Positions 1-5,373 of a stretch of DNA of 6,858 nt are shown here, piece by piece (within the stretch, counting starts at the first letter, position 1; every line of letters begins with the position of its first letter). The notes under the pieces were generated by a model that worked only from the letters and a program-made list of their open reading frames with translations, was not told the DNA's origin and did not search any database. The stretch is from NCBI GenBank assembly GCA_949289715.1, contig CASEPJ010000045.1:1-6858 (forward strand), written 5' to 3'. The translations under genes and the position numbers were made by a program. The stretch is from an uncultured Clostridia bacterium. Its GTDB lineage: Bacteria > Bacillota > Clostridia > Christensenellales > CASEPJ01.

Positions 1-102
1 TAATATAAAAATTATAATGTTTTTTTTATTTTTTTAAAAAAATCATCAATTGTTAAATATAAAATTTAAAGCTTTATCTAAAATTTATCCCCAAAGACAA
101 CA

Positions 103-157
103 TTTGCTAATATATGCATATAATTGCAAAAACCGCTTTTTTAAAATATGCACATAA
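103..157. promoter_or_regulatory. Candidate operator region upstream of the GH3 gene
   Basis: A long dyad is centred between 116 and 117. Arms TTTGC (103-107) and GCAAA (126-130) flank a perfect 12-base palindrome TATATGCATATA (111-122), and 12 of the 14 base pairs across 103-130 are complementary. A second near-palindrome of the same type, TATGCACATA, lies at 147-156, so that TATGCAYATAA occurs twice as a direct repeat 34 bp apart (113-123 and 147-157). Between them, 128-141 reads A5-CCGC-T5, a pseudo-palindrome with a central CG as in LacI-family operators. The block lies about 30-80 bp upstream of the -35 box, as expected of an activator or upstream repressor site. The regulator is not identified and is not in the window. 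AT richness makes chance dyads common, so this is tentative. Confidence 0.3.
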
Positions 158-184
158 ATCGATTTATTTTTTTTGTAAATTTTG

Positions 185-213
185 TTGACATAATTTTAAG
201 TATTAAATAAAAT
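185..213 (+). promoter_or_regulatory. Sigma-A type promoter of the GH3 gene
   Basis: A perfect -35 hexamer TTGACA (185-190) is followed, after exactly 17 bases, by TAAAAT (208-213), a 5 of 6 match to TATAAT. Transcription would begin near 220, giving a leader of about 28 nt that carries the ribosome binding site AAAGGAG (235-241), 6 nt before the ATG at 248. T-rich and A-rich runs just upstream could act as an UP element. This is one of the two best promoter matches in the window. Confidence 0.7.
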
Positions 214-247
214 AAAAAAGAACTGTTAAGTTGTAAAGGAGAAAAAT

Positions 248-2530
248 ATGGATAATGTAAAAGACGGCGAACTTTTGATTGATGAAAAGGTCAATTCGCT
301 TTTAAATAAAATGAGTTTAAAAGAAAAAGCCGCACAGTTGACGCAGTTTTTCGGTAGAGCCATGTACGAAAAAAAGTCTGATACAATAGAGATGAAGGAG
401 TTTTTTAAAAAAGCTTTAAGCGGAAACGGAATAGGATTGCTTTACGGCGTGCAAAGGTGTGATGCCGTGGCAGGGGTTAATAAAGATTCTATACTCACAT
501 GGAAACAATCGGTAAAACTTCTAAATGAAATACAAAAAATCAATATGGAAAATACTCCCCATAAAATTCCTTTGCTTTTTGCGGAAGAATGTTCGCACGG
601 CTTAATGGCTTACGATGCAACAGTATATCCCGTTCCTTTATGTATAGGTTGTAGTTTTAACGATCGCCTTTACGAAAAAATGACTGCGGCAATAGCTGAA
701 GAAGCTCGTTATAGAGGGGTTACGATAACTTATTCGCCGGTTTTTGAATGTGTAAGAGATATAAGATGGGGACGTACGGAAGAAACGTTCGGTGAAGATA
801 CGTATCTTTGTATGCGTATGGGATTAAAGGGAATGGATGGTCTTACCGAAAAAGGAAAATACGGTAAAAAATCGGTTGTACCCGCCGTAAAACATTTTGC
901 CGTGCACGGTTGCCCGGAAGGCGGAATAAACGTTGCTTATACAAGCGTAGGTCAAAGAGAGTTAAACGAAGTTTGGTTAGAACCTTTTAAAAGGGCGGTA
1001 GAACACGGGGCTCGTGCTTTAATAACTTCCTATAACGAAATAGACGGGGTTCCCATGTGTGCGAACAAAGAACTTATAAAAGACACTCTGAAAGACAAAT
1101 GGAATTTCAATGGCTTCGTCTTCTCCGATTTAGGTGCGGTCGAAATGCTGAAAGATGTTTATCATGTAGCAAAAGACTACAAACAGGCAACATTAATTGC
1201 ATTTAAGAGCGGAATAGATATAGATATGTTGGGAGAATGTTACAATAATTATTTAGCCGAACTCGTAGAAGACGGAAAAATTACTTTAAAAGAGCTTGAC
1301 GATGCGGTAAAGCGCATTTTAAAGTTAAAATTCGAGCTCGGATTATTCGAATCTCCTTATATAGACGAAAAAAAGACTGGCAAAAAAGTAAGAAACAAAG
1401 CGGGGGAGAAAATCGCTCTCGATATGGCGAGAGAAGGCATAGTGCTTTTAAAAAACGAGGATAATATACTGCCTTTAAATGAAAATCAAAACATATGTTT
1501 AATAGGGCCAAATGCCGATAACGTCTATAATCAGTTAGGCGATTACACGGCTTTTCAAAATCGTAAGAACATAGTTACAATAAAAGACGGAATGGAAAAA
1601 TTTATAAAAAACATTCCCTATGCAAGCGGCTGTAAAGTTCGTTCGGGTAACGAAGAAATGTTTTCCGAAGCCAAAAAAATAATAGAAAAATCTCAAATTG
1701 TTATTGCCGTTATGGGGGGCTCAAGTTCACGTTTCGACAGCGACGACTGTATAGATTCTTTTACAGGACAGGCGATAATAAAAAGTGCTAATGAAAGTGA
1801 TATGGAGTGCGGCGAAGGAGTTGACAGATGTACGTTAACATTGCCTAACCCGCAATTAGACTTGTTAAAAGAAGTAGTTAGACAAAAGAAAAAACTGATT
1901 GTGGTATATATCAGCGGACGTCCTATCAGCGATCCGTTTGTGGACGAATATGCAGACGCCGTTTTTTATGCACCATACCCTGGGCAGTATGCGGGCTTGG
2001 CAGTTGCAGAATTGATATTCGGAAAAATTAATCCTTCCGGAAGGCTATGCCTTTCCATTCCGAAAGATGCGGGGCAGCTTCCTTTATATTATTGCAGAAA
2101 ACCTTCCGTTAAATTGAAACAAGGATATGTGGAAATGGATGCCGAAGCAAAATACGAATTCGGTTTCGGTCTTTCCTATACCGATTTCGCTTTTGGAGAG
2201 CTGAAAATCATCAAAGCCGATAAAAATTGCGTTACCGCAAAAATAAATGTTACGAATATAGGAAATTTAAAAGGCAAAGAAACAGTGCAGCTCTATTTAT
2301 CAAAAGAGGTTAGCGAGGTAACAAGGCCTGAGTTTTTGTTGAAAGGTTTTGAAAAAGTGGAGCTTGAACCGAATGAAACAAAAACCGTTAAATTCAAGTT
2401 AACGTATAACGAGCTTAAAGTTTTCGGGAAAGATAATACTTGGAAAGTCGAAAGCGGAAAATATTGTCTTAGTGCAGGCAAAAGCAGTAAAAATATTATA
2501 TCGAAGGCATATTTCGAAATAAAAGAATAA
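248..2530 (+). CDS. Glycoside hydrolase family 3 beta-glycosidase (beta-glucosidase or beta-xylosidase type), cytoplasmic
   Basis: This 760-residue protein is a complete GH3 enzyme, a retaining exo-glycosidase that removes single sugars from the non-reducing end of beta-linked oligosaccharides or glycosides. The order is the usual one: an N-terminal (beta/alpha)8 barrel (about residues 15-365), an alpha/beta sandwich domain (about 395-610) and a C-terminal fibronectin III-like domain (about 655-755). Seen motifs include RWGRTEETFGED (173-184), KHF (215-217), PEGG (223-226) and FVFSDLGAVEM (290-300), whose Asp294 is the expected nucleophile. GEGVDR (522-527) contains the likely acid/base Glu523, and FGFGLSYT (638-645) leads into the last domain. 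Leu295 stands where Trp or Tyr is common. There is no signal peptide or membrane segment, so it should act inside the cell on imported short saccharides. The ATG at 248 is supported by AAAGGAG 6 nt upstream. It appears to be transcribed alone. Substrate cannot be fixed from sequence: glucoside, xyloside and mixed specificities all occur in this branch. Confidence 0.93.
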   Translation: MDNVKDGELLIDEKVNSLLNKMSLKEKAAQLTQFFGRAMYEKKSDTIEMKEFFKKALSGNGIGLLYGVQRCDAVAGVNKDSILTWKQSVKLLNEIQKINMENTPHKIPLLFAEECSHGLMAYDATVYPVPLCIGCSFNDRLYEKMTAAIAEEARYRGVTITYSPVFECVRDIRWGRTEETFGEDTYLCMRMGLKGMDGLTEKGKYGKKSVVPAVKHFAVHGCPEGGINVAYTSVGQRELNEVWLEPFKRAVEHGARALITSYNEIDGVPMCANKELIKDTLKDKWNFNGFVFSDLGAVEMLKDVYHVAKDYKQATLIAFKSGIDIDMLGECYNNYLAELVEDGKITLKELDDAVKRILKLKFELGLFESPYIDEKKTGKKVRNKAGEKIALDMAREGIVLLKNEDNILPLNENQNICLIGPNADNVYNQLGDYTAFQNRKNIVTIKDGMEKFIKNIPYASGCKVRSGNEEMFSEAKKIIEKSQIVIAVMGGSSSRFDSDDCIDSFTGQAIIKSANESDMECGEGVDRCTLTLPNPQLDLLKEVVRQKKKLIVVYISGRPISDPFVDEYADAVFYAPYPGQYAGLAVAELIFGKINPSGRLCLSIPKDAGQLPLYYCRKPSVKLKQGYVEMDAEAKYEFGFGLSYTDFAFGELKIIKADKNCVTAKINVTNIGNLKGKETVQLYLSKEVSEVTRPEFLLKGFEKVELEPNETKTVKFKLTYNELKVFGKDNTWKVESGKYCLSAGKSSKNIISKAYFEIKE

Positions 2531-2547
2531 TGCGGGTTTAAATTTTT

Positions 2548-2586
2548 ATATTAAATTATGAATAATCATAAATTTATATTCGTTTT
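2548..2586 (+). terminator. Possible weak terminator after the GH3 gene
   Basis: An imperfect hairpin forms from 2548-2561 and 2566-2579, built on the perfect arms TTATGA (2556-2561) and TCATAA (2566-2571) around an ATAA loop, with two mismatches further out. It is followed by a short T-rich run, TTCGTTTT. The stem is almost all A-T, so it is much weaker than a normal intrinsic terminator. A GCGG/CCGC pair (2532-2535 and 2588-2591) could close it from outside. It is the only hairpin I see close behind the stop codon. Confidence 0.22.
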
Positions 2587-2632
2587 GCCGCCTTGAGTTG
2601 TTTTTATTGCATTTTGCTCGTAAAAAAAGTAC

Positions 2633-2661
2633 TTTACATTTAAATTGTATTATTATATAAT
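2633..2661 (+). promoter_or_regulatory. Near-consensus promoter about 300 bp ahead of the DtxR-family gene
   Basis: TTTACA (2633-2638), a 5 of 6 match to the -35 consensus, is followed after exactly 17 bases by a perfect TATAAT (2656-2661). Transcription would start near 2668. The next supported start codon is at 2969, so the transcript would have a leader of about 300 nt or would end before the gene as a small RNA. I see no clear terminator or known riboswitch between the two. The match is good but the base composition raises the chance of false positives. Confidence 0.5.
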
Positions 2662-2771
2662 ATTATTAGACAACACATAATGTTTTACGACATAAAAAAG
2701 AATTTAACGTTATCAAAAATTAATTTTCATTTTAATTTAAAGATTTTTAGAATTTAAATAATTGCCTTTCT

Positions 2772-2783
2772 CCTAAATTTAGG
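2772..2783. promoter_or_regulatory. Palindrome CCTAAATTTAGG, candidate operator
   Basis: This perfect 12-base palindrome carries four G or C bases in a surrounding that has few. It lies between the 2633-2661 promoter and the DtxR-family gene. DtxR-family boxes are built from TTAGG and CCTAA half sites, but here the two halves are in the opposite order from the classical DtxR box, so a link to the neighbouring regulator is only a guess. Confidence 0.25.
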
Positions 2784-2910
2784 GAATTTATGGTTATTTA
2801 TTTAAATTGGTTGTTAATTAGTAGGTTTTTTGTCGGTTATAAATTTAGTATTTTGAATAAATCCGAATATAAAATTTCATACGATAAAATAATTGTAAAT
2901 GCAAAATACG

Positions 2911-2937
2911 TTATTATAAATCAATATTTTATAATAA
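2911..2937. promoter_or_regulatory. 27-bp dyad covering a -10 box, candidate autoregulatory operator
   Basis: Perfect 10-base inverted arms TTATTATAAA (2911-2920) and TTTATAATAA (2928-2937) are separated by 7 bases. The right arm contains the TATAAT at 2930-2935, which would be the -10 box of a proximal promoter with only a poor -35 partner. A repressor bound here would block that promoter, and DtxR-family genes are often autoregulated. The arms are pure A/T, so in this base composition a dyad like this could arise by chance. Confidence 0.3.
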
Positions 2938-2968
2938 ATAATAACAAGTAAAATACGGAGAAAATGTT

Positions 2969-3328
2969 ATGAAAATTCGTGAGTCCGAGGAGATGTATCT
3001 TGAAACAATTTTAAGGTTAAAAGACAAGAAAAACAATATCAGAGCCGTGGATATAGTTGAGGAGTTGGATTATGCGAAATCCAGCGTTTCTCGTGCCGTT
3101 AATTTATTAAAAAATAAGAATTATATCGAAATTAAAAATAACGGAGATATAATTTTAACTGAAAGCGGATATTTAAAGGCAAAGGAAATATTCGAAAGAC
3201 ATAAAATTATAACTAAAGCTCTTATAAAAATAGGTGCAGAACCAAAAATGGCGGAAGAAAATGCCTGCAGAATAGAACATGTTATAACTCACGATTTATT
3301 TTTAATTATAAAAAAATTTGCAGAATAA
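2969..3328 (+). CDS. Short DtxR/MntR-family metal-dependent transcriptional regulator
   Basis: The 119-residue product matches the DtxR/MntR family of metal-sensing repressors: an N-terminal winged helix-turn-helix (about residues 5-67, with VDIVEELDYAKSSVSRAVNLL as helix-turn-helix and IILTESG at the wing) and a helical metal-binding and dimerisation domain (about 70-119). It lacks the C-terminal SH3-like domain of long DtxR/IdeR proteins, so in size it resembles MntR. Visible ligand candidates are Met9, Glu12, His78, Cys100, Glu103 and His104. By alignment from memory, Met9 and Cys100 sit where iron-sensing DtxR has Met10 and Cys102, while B. subtilis MntR has Asp8 and Glu99. That suggests iron rather than manganese as effector. 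Thr82 and Glu96 replace the ancillary DtxR ligands Glu83 and His98. The ATG at 2969 has GGAG (2957-2960) 8 nt upstream. An ATG at 2964 is out of frame and stops after two codons. No metal transporter gene is adjacent, so its targets lie elsewhere. Confidence 0.88.
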   Translation: MKIRESEEMYLETILRLKDKKNNIRAVDIVEELDYAKSSVSRAVNLLKNKNYIEIKNNGDIILTESGYLKAKEIFERHKIITKALIKIGAEPKMAEENACRIEHVITHDLFLIIKKFAE

Positions 3329-3496
3329 TGTTTATTTTTTTCGTTTAAAAATTTTTAATCATTTATTTATTAATTAAATTTTATTGATAATGCAATATTA
3401 ACTTTTATTGATTGTGAGCTAACTAAATTAATTGTTTAAAGTAATATCGTTAAATTTTTTATTATATGATTTTTATTTGTTTAAAATTAAATAAAA

Positions 3497-3502
3497 TATA
3501 AT
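3497..3502 (+). promoter_or_regulatory. Possible -10 box for the aldo/keto reductase gene
   Basis: A perfect TATAAT lies 60 bp upstream of the ATG at 3562. No good -35 hexamer is found at 16-18 bp spacing; the best nearby is TTTGTT at 3476-3481, 15 bp away. The 233-bp gap between the regulator and this gene is otherwise A/T-rich with no clear terminator, so read-through from the regulator gene cannot be excluded. Confidence 0.25.
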
Positions 3503-3561
3503 TTATAAAATTAAATGCATTGAATTAATTAATAAAAATCAACAATAGATTTGGAGGAACT

Positions 3562-4482
3562 ATGAAATATATCGATTTTGGAAAATGCGGACTTAAAGCC
3601 CCGCAGATTGTAATCGGGCTGATGGGGTTTGGTCAGCTTACGAAAAAACAGGCAGAAGAATACGTTAATTTATGCCTTGAAAACGACGCTAACTTTTTTG
3701 ATAATGCCGACATTTACGGTAACGGCGAATGTGAAGCGCTTTTAGGTCAAGTTTTAAAAACCGACCATTCGTTAAGAGATAAAATTATATTACAAACAAA
3801 ATGCGGAATCGTCCCCGGAAAAATGTACGATTGTTCAGAAGAACACATATTAAAATCGGTGGACGAATCTTTAAAGCGGCTTTCGACCGATCATTTGGAC
3901 GTTTTGCTGCTACATAGACCCGATGCATTGACGGACCCCGAAGAAGTTAGCGAGGCTTTCGAAAAATTATTTGTTTCGGGTAAAGTTAAGTTTTTCGGCG
4001 TATCCAATCATAAACCGATGCAAATCGAATTGTTGCAAAAATATATTCCTTACAAATTGGTTGCCAATCAACTGCAATTAAGTATTACCGAATGTAATAT
4101 GATTGCAAACGGTATGGAAGTCAATATGTCTACACCCTCCGCTTGCGACAGGGACGGCAGCGTTTTAGATTATTGTAGACTGAAAGACATTACCATTCAG
4201 GCATGGTCGCCTTATCGTTACGGATTTTTCGAAGGTATTTATTTGGGAAGTGAAAAGTATCCCGAACTTAATAAAAAATTGGATGAAATAGCATCTATTT
4301 ATAATATAACTCCGACAGGACTTGTTGCTTCGTGGATATTGAAACATCCCGCAAAAATTCAAATGATTTCCGGAACGATGAATTTTAACAGATTAAGAGA
4401 AATATTCAAAGGAGCCGATATAACAATTACCAAAGAACAATGGTATGAAATTTATCTTTCTTCTAAAAGAATGCTCCCTTAA
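3562..4482 (+). CDS. Aldo/keto reductase, YdhF-like NAD(P)H-dependent oxidoreductase
   Basis: The 306-residue protein is a full-length cytoplasmic aldo/keto reductase, a (beta/alpha)8-barrel enzyme that reduces aldehydes or ketones to alcohols with NAD(P)H. The catalytic tetrad is intact: Asp47 and Tyr52 in FFDNADIYG, Lys80 in LQTKCG and His118 in LLLHRPD. Other family marks are the repeated-helix region with LKRLSTDHLD (104-113), FFGVSNH (144-150), VANQLQLS (167-174) and the C-terminal cofactor-binding segment ISGTMNFNRLREI (269-281). As I recall it, the whole resembles E. coli YdhF, including the ending with QWYEI. The ATG at 3562 has a strong GGAGG (3553-3557), though only 4 nt away, which is short. 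It probably forms its own transcription unit. The natural substrate is unknown, and the gene's position between a metal regulator and pst does not reveal it. Confidence 0.92.
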   Translation: MKYIDFGKCGLKAPQIVIGLMGFGQLTKKQAEEYVNLCLENDANFFDNADIYGNGECEALLGQVLKTDHSLRDKIILQTKCGIVPGKMYDCSEEHILKSVDESLKRLSTDHLDVLLLHRPDALTDPEEVSEAFEKLFVSGKVKFFGVSNHKPMQIELLQKYIPYKLVANQLQLSITECNMIANGMEVNMSTPSACDRDGSVLDYCRLKDITIQAWSPYRYGFFEGIYLGSEKYPELNKKLDEIASIYNITPTGLVASWILKHPAKIQMISGTMNFNRLREIFKGADITITKEQWYEIYLSSKRMLP

Positions 4483-4538
4483 TTTATCTTCAAAATATAA
4501 TTTTTTATAAAATACCTCTTTTTTAAGGGTTCTTTTTT
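4476..4538 (+). terminator. Possible intrinsic terminator after the aldo/keto reductase gene
   Basis: CCCTTAA (4476-4482), which includes the stop codon, is the exact reverse complement of TTAAGGG (4523-4529), and the second arm is followed by TTCTTTTTTT. The 40-nt loop is long for a terminator. A shorter alternative uses ACCT (4514-4517) with GGGT (4527-4530), with one G-U pair and a 9-nt loop, before the same T run. Either way the arm followed by a T tract just behind the gene is suggestive. Confidence 0.4.
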
Positions 4539-5129
4539 TGCGAATTTTGTCGTATTTTTTAAAAAATTTTTTAATTTAATAGGCAATTTAAAACTAAATT
4601 AATTCGATGTGTTGATTGCGTTAAATAGATTAAAAACAATCCTTAAAGTTTTAACTTTCACGTTTTTTATTTAAAGGCAAAGTTTAAACAAAAAGCAATT
4701 ATCGTATTTTTAAATTTATTAAACAATTATTTATGCGATTTTTTGCTGTGTTTAATTTATATAACCTTTCGGTTAAATTTAATTTTTGTATTATGGCATA
4801 TTAAAAATTAAAATACAATTTTTAAAAAAGACTTTTAAAATAATAAAAATTTTTAAATAAAATAAATTTAAGTTGTTATTAATAAATTTTCTATAATTTT
4901 AAAAAAAATTTTTAATTTTGCGTATCGAATCTAATTTAGTCGATCATATCGCAATTTTAATAATAATTTTTAATATGAATAAAATAGCGGCAAAATTCGA
5001 TAAAAAATTATACTTTTTTTATTTTTTAAAAAAATTATAATTTTTTGTTACTTTTATTGTTTTTATGTATTTTAATGTAATATTTTAAAATTAAAGTCGA
5101 AAATTATATAAATTGGAAGAAAAATAAAT

Positions 5130-5184
5130 TTAACATATTTCTACAAAATTTTATTATCATATTTTTTTATTCAATTATCATATT
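5130..5184. repeat. Three direct repeats of TTAWCATATT upstream of the pst promoter
   Basis: TTAACATATT (5130-5139), TTATCATATT (5154-5163) and TTATCATATT (5175-5184) are spaced 24 and 21 bp apart, close to two helical turns. The last two share 11 identical bases (ATTATCATATT, 5153-5163 and 5174-5184). They lie about 85-140 bp upstream of the Pho-box-like array. They could be binding sites for a regulator, or chance similarity in AT-rich DNA. Confidence 0.25.
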
Positions 5185-5268
5185 CATTTTATTCCAATTT
5201 TTTATCGATGTGTCTTTTTATTCGTTATAATTTGTAATGTTTTTTTATTATTTTTTAAAATTTTTAAT

Positions 5269-5307
5269 TTTACAAAATCTTTACAAATGTGTTACTGAAA
5301 AGTGATA
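5269..5307 (+). promoter_or_regulatory. Candidate Pho box (PhoP/PhoB binding array) for the pst operon
   Basis: Hexamers TTTACA (5269-5274), TTTACA (5280-5285), GTTACT (5291-5296) and a weak GTGATA (5302-5307) recur with an exact 11-bp period. Eleven-bp direct repeats with a TT-A-CA type core are the hallmark of sites bound by the phosphate-starvation response regulator PhoP in Bacillus and PhoB in enterics. The array lies directly upstream of the pst promoter, where such sites are expected. The regulator gene itself is not in this window. Confidence 0.6.
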
Positions 5308-5328
5308 GTTTATATCCAAACGAAGATT

Positions 5329-5334
5329 TATAAT
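5329..5334 (+). promoter_or_regulatory. -10 box of the pst operon promoter
   Basis: A perfect TATAAT has no good -35 hexamer 16-18 bp upstream, which is normal for activator-dependent promoters. The Pho-box-like repeats end about 21 bp before it. Transcription would start near 5341, placing the four repeats at roughly -72, -61, -50 and -39, a fair fit to Bacillus PhoP-activated promoters. The leader of about 33 nt then carries AAAGGAG at 5361-5367. Confidence 0.5.
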
Positions 5335-5373
5335 TATGGCGACAAATAAAGTGTGAAAAAAAAGGAGAAAAAA

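Larger units (their letters stand above)
2531..2968. other. Gene-free regulatory gap between the GH3 gene and the DtxR-family gene
   Basis: This 438-bp stretch holds no gene I can support. It contains the weak hairpin behind the GH3 gene, a near-consensus promoter at 2633-2661, a GC-containing palindrome CCTAAATTTAGG at 2772-2783, and a 27-bp dyad at 2911-2937 that covers a TATAAT box in front of the DtxR-family gene. Two short reading frames (2680-2757 and 2790-2951) look like chance products of AT-rich DNA. Confidence 0.6.
4483..5373. other. Long, extremely AT-rich gene-free gap before pstS
   Basis: About 890 bp separate the reductase stop from the pstS start. No coding sequence or RNA gene is recognisable on either strand. 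By hand count 4501-5280 is about 15% G+C, with 4801-4920 close to 6%, far below the genes. It contains a small hairpin TAACC-TTTC-GGTTA (4762-4775), an 11-base A/T inverted repeat (5002-5012 and 5036-5046), three copies of TTAWCATATT (5130, 5154, 5175), and at its right end the Pho-box-like array and promoter of pst. The rest shows only A and T runs. Confidence 0.6.

Noticed and set aside
1281..1511. Reverse-strand open frames inside the GH3, reductase, pstS and pstC genes (for example 1281-1511, 2293-2481, 4165-4362, 5334-5600, 6372-6575)
   Set aside because: They are antisense to genes with clear family motifs, have no family features of their own and no convincing translation signals.
2680..2757. 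25-codon reading frame shortly after the 2633-2661 promoter
   Set aside because: There is no ribosome binding site, and the start would lie only about 12 nt from the predicted transcript start; no recognisable protein character.
2790..2951. 53-codon + strand reading frame starting MVIYLNWLL, preceded by AGGGA
   Set aside because: Its composition is what A/T-rich random DNA encodes, the putative AGGGA is part of the 2772-2783 palindrome region with only 4 nt spacing, and it runs across the promoter and dyad of the next gene.
3379..3412. Direct repeat TTTTATTGAT at 3379-3388 and 3403-3412 between the regulator and the reductase
   Set aside because: Ten bases with one G, 24 bp apart and with no symmetrical partner or promoter next to them; likely composition.
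4762..4775. Hairpin TAACC-TTTC-GGTTA followed by A/T runs
   Set aside because: A five-pair stem about 280 bp behind the nearest gene; too small and too isolated to call a terminator or RNA gene.
5002..5046. 11-base inverted repeat AAAAAATTATA / TATAATTTTTT with a 23-nt loop
   Set aside because: It is made only of A and T in a region of about 15% G+C, where such repeats are expected by chance; no gene ends nearby that needs a terminator.
5353..5373. GTG at 5353 as an earlier start of pstS
   Set aside because: It would place the ribosome binding site AAAGGAG inside the gene and add seven mostly lysine residues to an already complete lipoprotein signal peptide; ATG 5374 is better.
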